A stretch of DNA of 6,948 bases from an uncultured Bacteroidales bacterium (GCA_927798505.1 CAKMNE010000076.1:1-6948); one strand, 5' to 3'; counted from the stretch's first letter, positions 1 to 6,386 are shown. Translations and numbers: made by a program. The notes: a model not told the origin generated them from the sequence alone.

Positions 1-22
1 CTCGCGGCTATTTGCCCGCGAG
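1..22 (-). terminator. Hairpin at the 3' end of galE, likely operon terminator (cut by window edge)
   Basis: A 7-bp perfect inverted repeat (CTCGCGG at 1-7, CCGCGAG at 16-22) has an 8-nt loop that contains the galE stop codon (8-10). On the minus-strand transcript it would form directly at the end of galE. Any following U-run lies outside the window, so whether it is an intrinsic terminator or only a 3' stabilising hairpin cannot be decided here. Confidence 0.5.
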
Positions 23-1030
23 TTTCTTTTCCCAGGCCCAGGCTGAAGCAAGGGTCTCCTCCGTCGTGCGTGTGGCCTTCCAGCCGAGTTTCTGCTCGGA
101 AAGGGAAGGGTCGCACCATACGGCGGTCACATCTCCGGGACGGCGCGCCGCGATGCGGTAGTTGAGCTTGAGATTGTTGACTTTCTCAAAAGTGGTCACC
201 AGTTCCATTACCGAAAGCGGGCGGCCGGTACCAACATTGAAGATTTCGTAAGACTCGTCCATCTTGCCGTCAAGCATTCTGGATACGGCGCAGACATGGG
301 CCTTCGCCAGATCGACTATGTCGATATAGTCCCTTTGGCAGGTGCCGTCCGGGGTTGGATAATCATCTCCGAATATGCTCAGGCACTCGCGCTTGCCTAT
401 GGCTGTCTGGGTGATGAAAGGCACGAGATTCTGAGGCACGCCACGCGGCAACTCTCCAATCAGCGCGCTTGGATGCGCTCCAATAGGGTTGAAGTAACGC
501 AGAGCTATGCCCTTGATTGAAGGATATGCCTTTACGCAATCGCGAAGCAGGTCCTCGCACATCTGTTTGGTATTGCCGTATGGGGATGTGCACGGCTTGC
601 GAGGGGAACGCTCGCTGACCGGCAGTTCGTCCGGCTCACCATAAACCGTGGCGGAAGAAGAGAAGAGCACATTGCAGCCTTTCTCCCTGGCCAGCGTGAG
701 GATGTTGAGGAAGGACTCGAGATTGTTCACATAATACTTGAGAGGGTCAGCTACGGACTCTCCTACCGCCTTGAATGCCGCGAAATGGATTACCGCATCG
801 ATGGAGTAATCTTCAAAGAGTTTGCGAACTGCGTCCAAATCGCAGAAATCCATAGTAATGAGAGGGAGTTTCTTGCCTGTGATTTCACACACACCGTTGT
901 AATTGGTGAGGTCGCAGTTGGAGAAATTGTCCGCAATCACAACATCATAACCGGCAGCATCCAGCTCCACGGTTACGTGACTTCCGATGTAACCGGCTCC
1001 GCCGGAAACAAGCACTGTCTTTTTTGCCAT
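8..1030 (-). CDS. galE: UDP-glucose 4-epimerase
   Basis: Cytoplasmic NAD-dependent enzyme that interconverts UDP-galactose and UDP-glucose in the Leloir pathway, and supplies UDP-galactose for glycan synthesis. The protein has 340 residues, the usual length. An extended SDR fold is clear: the Rossmann motif GGAGYIGSH starts at residue 10, D34-N35 fit the NAD adenosine-ribose site, SSSATVYG (124-131) holds the catalytic Ser126, and Tyr151-x3-Lys155 (YGNTK) is the catalytic pair. RYFNPIGAHPS (178-188), the RDYI segment (233-236), NVGTG (265-269) and ARRPGD (295-300) match the UDP-sugar-binding half. ATG at 1030 was chosen over an in-frame TTG at 1048, because the TTG would overlap the upstream stop and add six residues before the normal N-terminus. 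It starts 4 nt after the GH97 gene stop (1035-1037), so the two are almost certainly co-transcribed and possibly translationally coupled; no Shine-Dalgarno sequence is evident. The residue aligned with the E. coli gatekeeper Tyr299 is Val304. Confidence 0.97.
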   Translation of the reverse strand: MAKKTVLVSGGAGYIGSHVTVELDAAGYDVVIADNFSNCDLTNYNGVCEITGKKLPLITMDFCDLDAVRKLFEDYSIDAVIHFAAFKAVGESVADPLKYYVNNLESFLNILTLAREKGCNVLFSSSATVYGEPDELPVSERSPRKPCTSPYGNTKQMCEDLLRDCVKAYPSIKGIALRYFNPIGAHPSALIGELPRGVPQNLVPFITQTAIGKRECLSIFGDDYPTPDGTCQRDYIDIVDLAKAHVCAVSRMLDGKMDESYEIFNVGTGRPLSVMELVTTFEKVNNLKLNYRIAARRPGDVTAVWCDPSLSEQKLGWKATRTTEETLASAWAWEKKLAGK

Positions 1031-1034
1031 TGTA

Positions 1035-3002
1035 TTATTTGCTTTCAATGATTATTGCGAATCCGCCGCCCGGAGCCATATGAACCGGAAGGGTCTGCCT
1101 GCGACCCAGGTCTATGGTCTCGAGTATATGGTCTGTTCCTACAGTTTCAGCGTTGATGCCGTCCCTGTATATGGTGGCTTCCCATTCGCCCTCCCCGAGG
1201 AAGGAAAGGTCTATTTCCACATCCCTGGCATCCCAATTGGTGAGGCCGCCGAAGAAGTATCGGCCCTCTGCGCTGCGCTTGGTCACTATATAGCTTCCCA
1301 CTTCCCCGGCCACAACTTCCGTGGTCTCGAACACGGCAGGAATGGAACTTATGAAGGAAATGGTCGCAGACTCTGCAAGATAGTCTGACGGAGAATCGCA
1401 AAGCATGGTCAGAGGTGAGTCATAGACTATGTACATAGCCATCTGATGGGCTCTGGTGCCCTGGCTCATAGGCCTGTCGTTGATAGCTCTGAAATCGCGA
1501 CGGTTTGCGTTGCGCATGGCGCCCGGGGTGTAGTCCATAGGTCCGCAGGCCATACGGATGAAAGGGATGGTCACATCGTAGGCCGGCATATCGTTCTTGT
1601 CCGCGGAAGCCCACTTGGAGTTTTCAAGACCATAGACACCTTCCATATTGAGTATGTTCGGATAGGTCCTGGTAATGCCCGTAGGCTTGTAGATTCCGTG
1701 AAGGTCAAGCACCAGATGGTAGCGCTGGGCGGCGTCTGCAATGCTATAGACCTGCCCAACTGTGCGCTGGTTCTGATGGTCGAAGAAGTCCACCTTGAAA
1801 CCCGCTACGCCCAGGGTGCTGTATTTTTCGCAAATCTGCTCGAGATTATTGTAAAGCAGGTCGGCGGAAATCCACAGGATGAGCTTGACTCCCTTCAGGG
1901 ATGCATAGCTGCAGAGTTCGGCAATGTCAATCTCCGGAACGGTTTCAAGCGGGTTGAGAGGCTGGTACCAGCCTTCATCGAGGATTACATATTTGAGCCC
2001 GTACTGGGATGCGAAGTCGATGTGGTACTTGTAGGTGGCGTTGTTGATTCCGCTCTTGAAATCCACTCCATGCAGACGGAAGGCGTTCCACCAATCCCAG
2101 GTGGATTGCCCCGGCTCTATCCAGGAAGTGTCGTCGATGCGGCTTGGAGAGGCCGTCTGGAAGACCATATTGTTGAGCGGAAGCTCAGTGTCCTTGGAGG
2201 CGTAGCCGATTATTCGCCACGGGAAAGTTCTGGAGCCGCCGGTACTTGCGATGTAGTCCCTGTAGGTGTCGGCGTAGCTTGCACCGTGCTTGCTGGGCTC
2301 GCGGAATGTGTCCGGTACCGGTGAAAACTCGGCCTTGAGGCCTGATTTTGTCTGGGAAATGAACATCCCGGGATAGTCCTCAACGTCTGATTCCATAAGC
2401 AGAAGACTGCCGAAATCGGGGTCCTTTACCAGTATCGGAAGGAAGGCAAGCTGCTCGGAACGGGTGTCTCCTATGGTATGGGTAACGGTGTACTGGCTTT
2501 CGAAGGAAGAGCGGTATCTGTCATCCGACCCCGGGATGAAAGGTATGTACATCTGATACCTGTCGGAGAAGTTGAACTGGACTGTTTCGCTTTTGACTGT
2601 TATATCGTCCGGGAATGATGTTACAAAGCGATACGCAACTCCGTCGTCATAGGCTCTGACCTGGAGGGTGTAGTCACCTTCGAATCTGAGACTCAGATAG
2701 TTATATACTGTTGTAAAGTCACTCTGCCTGTAGTTCAGAGCGTTGATGCTTTCCACGCGCGATCCGCGTGTATCCTTGCGCACTTCCCCATTGCCAAGCA
2801 CGGTACCGTCGGCAAGCTCCATGGCTATGCGGCAGTTTTCCAGAACGGTCTGTCCGTTCACCACGAGGGTGTAAGTCGTGGTTCCCTCGACCGATACGAA
2901 CATTTTGAGGGCTCCGGAAGGACTTGCTACCGAATAATCCTTTGCCGTGAGGGCAAGCGGCAAAATGAGAATTAATATAAGTATGCTGAGTATCTTCTTC
3001 AT
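1035..3002 (-). CDS. Secreted glycoside hydrolase family 97, retaining alpha-galactosidase type
   Basis: Predicted periplasmic glycosidase of 655 residues. The N-terminus is a Sec signal peptide (MKK followed by a hydrophobic run, cleavage likely after Ala20 in LALTA/KDYS); there is no lipobox Cys. Domain order fits GH97: an N-terminal beta-sandwich (about 25-285), a (beta/alpha)8 catalytic barrel (about 295-560, starting WDWWNAFRLHG, then LDEGWY at 341-346 and LILWISADL at 374-382), and a small C-terminal beta domain (about 565-655). GH97 contains inverting alpha-glucosidases (SusB type) and retaining alpha-galactosidases; the retaining branch uses an Asp nucleophile that SusB lacks. Here Asp405 in GFKVDFFD fits the nucleophile and Glu454 in NMEGVYG fits the acid/base, which favours alpha-galactosidase. 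The adjacent galE independently points to galactose. No SusC/SusD pair or other glycosidase is visible nearby. The substrate call is inferred from motif and context; alpha-glucosidase or another alpha-glycosidase remains possible. Confidence 0.93.
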   Translation of the reverse strand: MKKILSILILILILPLALTAKDYSVASPSGALKMFVSVEGTTTYTLVVNGQTVLENCRIAMELADGTVLGNGEVRKDTRGSRVESINALNYRQSDFTTVYNYLSLRFEGDYTLQVRAYDDGVAYRFVTSFPDDITVKSETVQFNFSDRYQMYIPFIPGSDDRYRSSFESQYTVTHTIGDTRSEQLAFLPILVKDPDFGSLLLMESDVEDYPGMFISQTKSGLKAEFSPVPDTFREPSKHGASYADTYRDYIASTGGSRTFPWRIIGYASKDTELPLNNMVFQTASPSRIDDTSWIEPGQSTWDWWNAFRLHGVDFKSGINNATYKYHIDFASQYGLKYVILDEGWYQPLNPLETVPEIDIAELCSYASLKGVKLILWISADLLYNNLEQICEKYSTLGVAGFKVDFFDHQNQRTVGQVYSIADAAQRYHLVLDLHGIYKPTGITRTYPNILNMEGVYGLENSKWASADKNDMPAYDVTIPFIRMACGPMDYTPGAMRNANRRDFRAINDRPMSQGTRAHQMAMYIVYDSPLTMLCDSPSDYLAESATISFISSIPAVFETTEVVAGEVGSYIVTKRSAEGRYFFGGLTNWDARDVEIDLSFLGEGEWEATIYRDGINAETVGTDHILETIDLGRRQTLPVHMAPGGGFAIIIESK

Positions 3003-3073
3003 ATACGCACAAATATACTAATAATTCGGCAGTATCCGTGTTATAAAAAAGTGGATTTTTTTTGCGCTTTATG

Positions 3074-3104
3074 TTTGGAATTACAAAATTAGTTCGTACA
3101 TTTG
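3074..3104 (+). promoter_or_regulatory. Promoter of tRNA-Leu(GAG)
   Basis: A TTTG -33 element (3074-3077), a 19-nt spacer and TACATTTG (3097-3104) match the Bacteroides primary sigma consensus (TTTG / TAnnTTTG). The predicted start is near 3108-3110, about 11-13 nt before the mature tRNA 5' end at 3121. Confidence 0.78.
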
Positions 3105-3114
3105 CAGTCCCAAA
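3084..3114 (-). promoter_or_regulatory. Promoter of the GH97-galE operon
   Basis: On the minus strand a TTTG -33 element (3111-3114) and TAATTTTG, matching the Bacteroides -7 consensus TAnnTTTG (3084-3091), are separated by exactly 19 nt, the usual spacing. Transcription would start near 3078-3080, giving an A/T-rich leader of roughly 75 nt before the ATG at 3002. It lies wholly inside the same DNA as the tRNA promoter on the other strand. Confidence 0.7.
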
Positions 3115-3120
3115 TCAAAC

Positions 3121-3203
3121 GCGGTAGTGGTGAAATGGTAGACACGCTACTTTGAGGGGGTAGTGGGCGTTGGCCTGTGTGAGTTCGAGTCTCACCTACC
3201 GCA
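3121..3203 (+). tRNA. tRNA-Leu, anticodon GAG
   Basis: A complete class II tRNA can be folded by hand. The acceptor stem GCGGTAG (3121-3127) pairs with CTACCGC (3196-3202), with discriminator A at 3203. The D stem is GTG/CAC. The anticodon stem 3147-3151 pairs with 3159-3163 (four Watson-Crick pairs plus one T-G), and the loop TTGAGGG places anticodon GAG at 3154-3156, reading Leu CUC/CUU. A long variable arm follows, then a perfect 5-bp T stem (GTGAG/CTCAC) around TTCGAGT. The long variable arm and A73 fit leucine. The 3' CCA is not encoded (the next bases are CAAAG), so it must be added by nucleotidyltransferase. Confidence 0.97.
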
Positions 3204-3204
3204 C

Positions 3205-3242
3205 AAAGAGGAGATTTCCGAAGAAATCTCCTCTTTTCTTTT
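3205..3242 (+). terminator. Intrinsic terminator of tRNA-Leu, shared with the convergent lipoprotein gene
   Basis: A perfect 14-bp stem (AAAGAGGAGATTTC at 3205-3218, GAAATCTCCTCTTT at 3223-3236) with a CGAA loop is followed on the plus strand by a T-rich tract (TTTTCTTTT, 3234-3242). It begins 2 nt after the tRNA 3' end. The T-tract overlaps the last bases of the minus-strand gene ending at 3241. On the minus strand the same stem carries a C(UUCG)G tetraloop but only a weak U-run. Confidence 0.88.
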
Positions 3243-4317
3243 ATTCTTTTCCGTCAGCCGTTATGTCTTTCCCTGCGAAAAAGCGGAACCACTGCGCCCG
3301 GTCGCGACGCCAGTGATAGGTTGCCGAGCACTCCGTCAGGTCATAGACTATTGTCCACTGGGTGCCGCCATAGTAGGAGGCGTCAGGAAGGCTGAGCACC
3401 TCGAACATTGCATCGGTCAGCTGCGAGGAGTTCATCACCCCGTTGGCGGCGGCTCTCAGTTCAAGGAGTTTGGATTCGTGTGTCCAACTCTCTTCGCCGC
3501 TGCCTATTCCCTGTTTCGCGCTGCACAGGTAATGATTGTTCAGCACATCGGTTGGCGTGACGACCATCTCCCCGGACACCCATTCGACCGCAACGCTTGC
3601 GCCCTTGGCGTCGGCAATGATGAAATGATGTGCCGAACCTATGTCGGAATGGATGTTGTATTGTCCCAGAAGATCAAGTGCCTCGTCAACGTCGGCCGCA
3701 TAATTGAGCACAAGCCGGATTGCGGTCGTGGTTGTGAGGTTGGCCTTTGTCTCGTCATTCTGGTCGGTCAGCTCCTTGTCTCCGGCCATCAGGTCGGCGA
3801 TGACAACTCCCTTTTCGTTTATGCCGTCCATAGGGACATAAACCGCCGCGGTTGCCTTGAATTGGTTTATCATTCCCTTTGGCTGATAATCCGGCCCGAA
3901 GCCGAGGAAGTCCAGATTGGCGGTGGATACGGAGGCGTAGGCGTTCTTAGGGAAACTGCGGATTACCATAGCCTTGCAATTGTCCCAATCGAAGTTCCTT
4001 CCCATCATCTGGCCGCCGGTCGGGTTTTCAACATGGAGCGCACTGCAGGCGAAGTCCCCGGGCTGGAGATTGCATTCCAGTTTTCCGAAAGGTCCGACAG
4101 AGAGCATATTGCCCAGATAGTCCGCCAGTTCGTCCGTGCTGGCTGCCCCTCCCTGCTTGAGGAAGTTTTCGAAGCCGGCATCACCGTTGACGGTCATTGT
4201 GTAGAAATCAGTTTTGAGTTCCTTGACGGAATCTCCAGCTTTGCCCAGCTCGTTCTTTGAACAAGAAAGCAGGGCCATTGCCGCAAGGGCAATGCAGATT
4301 AAAGTTTTTTTCTCCAT
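3241..4317 (-). CDS. Lipoprotein, linear amide C-N hydrolase (choloylglycine hydrolase / acid ceramidase-like Ntn hydrolase)
   Basis: A 358-residue predicted lipoprotein. A short hydrophobic signal ends in the lipobox LLSC with lipidated Cys19. From about residue 88 it resembles cysteine Ntn hydrolases that cleave linear amide bonds (bile salt hydrolase, penicillin V acylase, acid ceramidase/NAAA, acyl-CoA:6-APA acyltransferase). Cys91 in FACSALHVENP is the likely nucleophile. Arg107 and Asp110 in GRNFDW sit at +16 and +19 from it, the same spacing as Cys2/Arg18/Asp21 of clostridial bile salt hydrolase. Further family-like segments are DGINEKG (164-170), HHFIIADAKGASVAVEW (230-246), NNHYLCSAKQ (260-269) and GGTQWTIVYDL (317-327). 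The roughly 70 residues between Cys19 and Cys91 would be a propeptide or alpha-chain. Substrate unknown: bile salt, N-acyl amine, ceramide-like lipid or beta-lactam are all possible. The start is supported by the signal peptide. It is transcribed alone, convergent with the tRNA. Confidence 0.85.
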   Translation of the reverse strand: MEKKTLICIALAAMALLSCSKNELGKAGDSVKELKTDFYTMTVNGDAGFENFLKQGGAASTDELADYLGNMLSVGPFGKLECNLQPGDFACSALHVENPTGGQMMGRNFDWDNCKAMVIRSFPKNAYASVSTANLDFLGFGPDYQPKGMINQFKATAAVYVPMDGINEKGVVIADLMAGDKELTDQNDETKANLTTTTAIRLVLNYAADVDEALDLLGQYNIHSDIGSAHHFIIADAKGASVAVEWVSGEMVVTPTDVLNNHYLCSAKQGIGSGEESWTHESKLLELRAAANGVMNSSQLTDAMFEVLSLPDASYYGGTQWTIVYDLTECSATYHWRRDRAQWFRFFAGKDITADGKE

Positions 4318-4361
4318 TCTCTGAAAAATAGTATGTTATGATTAGGTAAGATTCATTCCCC

Positions 4362-4405
4362 TCGCGCCGGTCAGGGCTCTAGTCAGGGCATCGCGCTGGT
4401 CAGGG
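4362..4405. repeat. Short direct repeats in the lipoprotein gene leader
   Basis: Two 15-bp copies, TCGCGCCGGTCAGGG (4362-4376) and TCGCGCTGGTCAGGG (4391-4405), differ at one base. A third partial copy, GTCAGGG, lies between them (4382-4388). On the minus-strand transcript these read as three CCCTGAC blocks between the predicted promoter and the lipoprotein start. Function unknown; they could be a regulator-binding array or an RNA-structure element. Confidence 0.6.
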
Positions 4406-4416
4406 TTTGCAACCGT

Positions 4417-4424
4417 CAAATATA
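4417..4424 (-). promoter_or_regulatory. Candidate -7 element for the lipoprotein gene
   Basis: TATATTTG on the minus strand matches TAnnTTTG. No clear TTTG is found 19-20 nt further upstream, so the promoter is incomplete by consensus and may need an activator or use other contacts. Transcription from near 4412 would give a leader of about 95 nt that includes the CCCTGAC repeats. Confidence 0.42.
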
Positions 4425-4486
4425 CAAAAAAAACTTCAGTTTGGCTGTGCAGACGGGCGAAGCTTGCGGTCGGCATTTTGACAGGA

Positions 4487-4516
4487 ATTGATAATCCCAA
4501 ATAATTAGTACCTTTG
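4487..4516 (+). promoter_or_regulatory. Promoter of the GH3-family gene
   Basis: TACCTTTG (4509-4516) matches the TAnnTTTG -7 consensus. An imperfect -33 element, ATTG (4487-4490), stands 18 nt upstream of it. The start near 4521 gives a leader of about 40 nt, rich in A and C and without a Shine-Dalgarno sequence, before the ATG at 4561. Confidence 0.58.
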
Positions 4517-4560
4517 CAGGCTGTTTTATAGCACAGTGTATAAACCACAACCACAACATT

Positions 4561-6255
4561 ATGGGATTGAAAAATATGATGGTGGCGAATTTCCTGCTTT
4601 CGTGTGCAGGCAGCATTCAACTCGCCAAATTGAACAAAGCAAGTCGCAACCCACAGAAGGCGGCAAGTACAACTCTCAGAAACATAATCACTTACGCCAA
4701 GGATACAGCCTATGGCAAGGAGCACAACTTCGAACAGATTCTCCAGGCAAAGACAGACGAGGAACTCTTCAAACTCTGGCAGGCCAATGTCCCTGTCAAC
4801 GAATACGAGGATCTTCGTCCCTATGTCGAGAGACACAAAAACGGCGAAGCCAACGTTCTTTTCCCGGGCAAGCCTGTGATGTATGCAACCACGTCCGGTT
4901 CTACAGCCGAACCGAAATGGATTCCAATGACGCAGGAGTATATGAAGATGGTGTACAGCAAAATGACCCATCTCTGGCTCTTCAACTTCATCCGCAACCG
5001 CCCGAAGGTCTATTCCGGCAAGGCGCTGAGCATTGTGGGCAAAGTGATTGAGGGCTATGCACCCGACGGCACTGTCCACGGTTCCGTGTCCGGCGTAACC
5101 CAGAGGGACTGCCCTAAATTCATGAAAGTCCTTTACAGCAACCCTCAGTGCGTGTATTCGATAACCGACTATAACTCAAGGTACTACGTACTTATGCGCA
5201 TGGGAATCGAGCAGGACATCAGCATCATCATCACCGCCAACCCATCGACTATAGTCGAGCTTCAGAACAATGTGAATGAGTATTTTGATGAATATGTGAC
5301 CGACATCGAAAACGGTACCATATCCCAAAAACTCAAGATTGCTCCTGAGATACGCACCGAGCTTGAGGCTTGTGTGCATCCGAACCCGAAGAGGGCTAAG
5401 GAGCTGCGTGCTCTCAAGGCAAAGTACGGCACAGTGCTGCCAAAGCACTACTGGCCTAATCTCCAGGTGCTCAACACTTGGAAATGCGGCAATACCGACA
5501 AGTACATAGAGAAGTTCCAGGGCTCGCTTCCTGAGCATACCCTCCATATGGAGTTCGGCTATTTCGCCTCAGAGTGCCGCTTCGGCCTGGTGATGGACGA
5601 CACCCTCAACACCGTGCTCTTCCCACATTTCCATTACTACGAGTTCGTGCGTGAAGAGGACCTCGAAAAGGAGAACCCTGAGTTCCTGCAGCTTTCCCAG
5701 CTCGAAGAGGGCAAGCGCTACTGCCCGTTCATCACTACTTGGGCAGGCCTCTACCGCTACAACATGACCGACCTTCTCGAGGTGGGTCCGAAATACAAGA
5801 ATTCTCCGACCGTGCATCTCATTCAGAAAACCAAGGGCATAGTGTCCATGACAGGAGAGAAGCTCTATGAGAAGCAGTTCTGCGACGCGGTGCACAAGGT
5901 GGAAAAGGAGAGCGGCATGATGACCCGTTTCTTCGTGGGCTTTGCCGATCAGGAGCGTTCATCCTACGATTTCTATTGGGAGTTCAGCGACAGGAGTACC
6001 ACCCAGGCACAGGCTGAGGAGTTCACCCGCAAGGTGGATGCGGCCCTGAAGGAGATTAATTGTGAATATGGAGCGAAGCGCGATAGCCTTCGCATCAAGG
6101 ACCCTGCTACTTACAGGCTTGTGAAAGACTCTTTTGAGACCTTCAAGCAGAGGTGCATTGACGAGGGCGCCCGCGACGGACAGTTCAAGCTCACGCTCCT
6201 TCTGCTCGACGAAAAGCGCCACGCAAAGTTCAAGCAGCTTGTGGTGAACGAGTAA
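4561..6255 (+). CDS. GH3 auxin-responsive promoter family protein (ANL-type acyl-adenylating / amido synthetase-like)
   Basis: A 564-residue cytoplasmic protein of the GH3 family, named after plant enzymes that adenylate a carboxylic acid with ATP and join it to an amino acid. All three ANL-type motifs are visible: the phosphate-binding loop YATTSGSTAEPKWIPMT (108-124), FGYFASECR (332-340) matching the Y-x-S/A-S-E motif, and GLYRYNMTDLLEVG (396-409) matching the YR-x-GD-type hinge motif. TGEKLYEKQF (431-440) follows, as in bacterial homologues. Lys543 in GQFKL fits the C-terminal catalytic lysine position. The full length and all motifs are intact. The family is common in Bacteroidota, but I know of no firmly established substrate there; auxin conjugation should not be assumed. 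ATG 4561 fits the leader; Met6 and Met7 are weaker alternatives. It is monocistronic, divergent from the lipoprotein gene. Confidence 0.9.
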   Translation: MGLKNMMVANFLLSCAGSIQLAKLNKASRNPQKAASTTLRNIITYAKDTAYGKEHNFEQILQAKTDEELFKLWQANVPVNEYEDLRPYVERHKNGEANVLFPGKPVMYATTSGSTAEPKWIPMTQEYMKMVYSKMTHLWLFNFIRNRPKVYSGKALSIVGKVIEGYAPDGTVHGSVSGVTQRDCPKFMKVLYSNPQCVYSITDYNSRYYVLMRMGIEQDISIIITANPSTIVELQNNVNEYFDEYVTDIENGTISQKLKIAPEIRTELEACVHPNPKRAKELRALKAKYGTVLPKHYWPNLQVLNTWKCGNTDKYIEKFQGSLPEHTLHMEFGYFASECRFGLVMDDTLNTVLFPHFHYYEFVREEDLEKENPEFLQLSQLEEGKRYCPFITTWAGLYRYNMTDLLEVGPKYKNSPTVHLIQKTKGIVSMTGEKLYEKQFCDAVHKVEKESGMMTRFFVGFADQERSSYDFYWEFSDRSTTQAQAEEFTRKVDAALKEINCEYGAKRDSLRIKDPATYRLVKDSFETFKQRCIDEGARDGQFKLTLLLLDEKRHAKFKQLVVNE

Positions 6256-6276
6256 GATGGGGCGTGCCCCATCTTA
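6253..6276 (+). terminator. Hairpin at the GH3 gene stop codon, probable terminator
   Basis: TAAGATGGGG (6253-6262) and CCCCATCTTA (6267-6276) form a perfect 10-bp stem with a CGTG loop. The left arm begins with the TAA stop codon itself. Only a short, interrupted T stretch follows (TATTACACTTG), so termination may be completed by the next hairpin downstream. Confidence 0.6.
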
Positions 6277-6303
6277 TATTACACTTGTATTGCACTGATA
6301 TTC

Positions 6304-6341
6304 AATCTCTTATAAACGAATGTACGAATAAGAGATTTTTT
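6304..6341 (+). terminator. Second hairpin with T-run downstream of the GH3 gene
   Basis: AATCTCTTAT (6304-6313) pairs perfectly with ATAAGAGATT (6328-6337) around a 14-nt loop, and six T residues (6336-6341) end the structure. This has the shape of a plus-strand intrinsic terminator, with an A/T-rich stem. It may back up the hairpin at 6253-6276. Confidence 0.5.
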
Positions 6342-6386
6342 CAGGCTTATTGTGCATACGGGATACCTGTTCCCTTTGCAGTTGAG

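Noticed and set aside
1446..2324. A 292-codon plus-strand open frame opposite the GH97 gene
   Set aside because: It is fully antisense to a well-supported GH97 catalytic domain; its translation looks like a frame shadow, with no promoter or family resemblance.
3010..3017. TATATTTG on the minus strand just upstream of the GH97 start, suggesting a near-leaderless transcript
   Set aside because: It matches the -7 consensus but has no TTTG at the right distance, whereas the promoter at 3084-3114 has both elements with ideal spacing. It remains a weaker alternative.
3163..4260. A 365-codon plus-strand open frame opposite the lipoprotein gene
   Set aside because: It starts inside the tRNA, lies antisense to a gene with clear signal peptide and catalytic motifs, and its translation shows no recognisable domain or ribosome-binding context.
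4478..4483. TTGACA, an E. coli-type -35 box upstream of the GH3 gene
   Set aside because: The host uses Bacteroides-type promoters, and no TATAAT lies at a suitable distance; the TACCTTTG element explains the region better.
4561..4620. Lipobox-like LLSC near the N-terminus of the GH3 protein
   Set aside because: The preceding segment lacks a proper charged and hydrophobic signal peptide, and the ATP-dependent GH3 fold is cytoplasmic.
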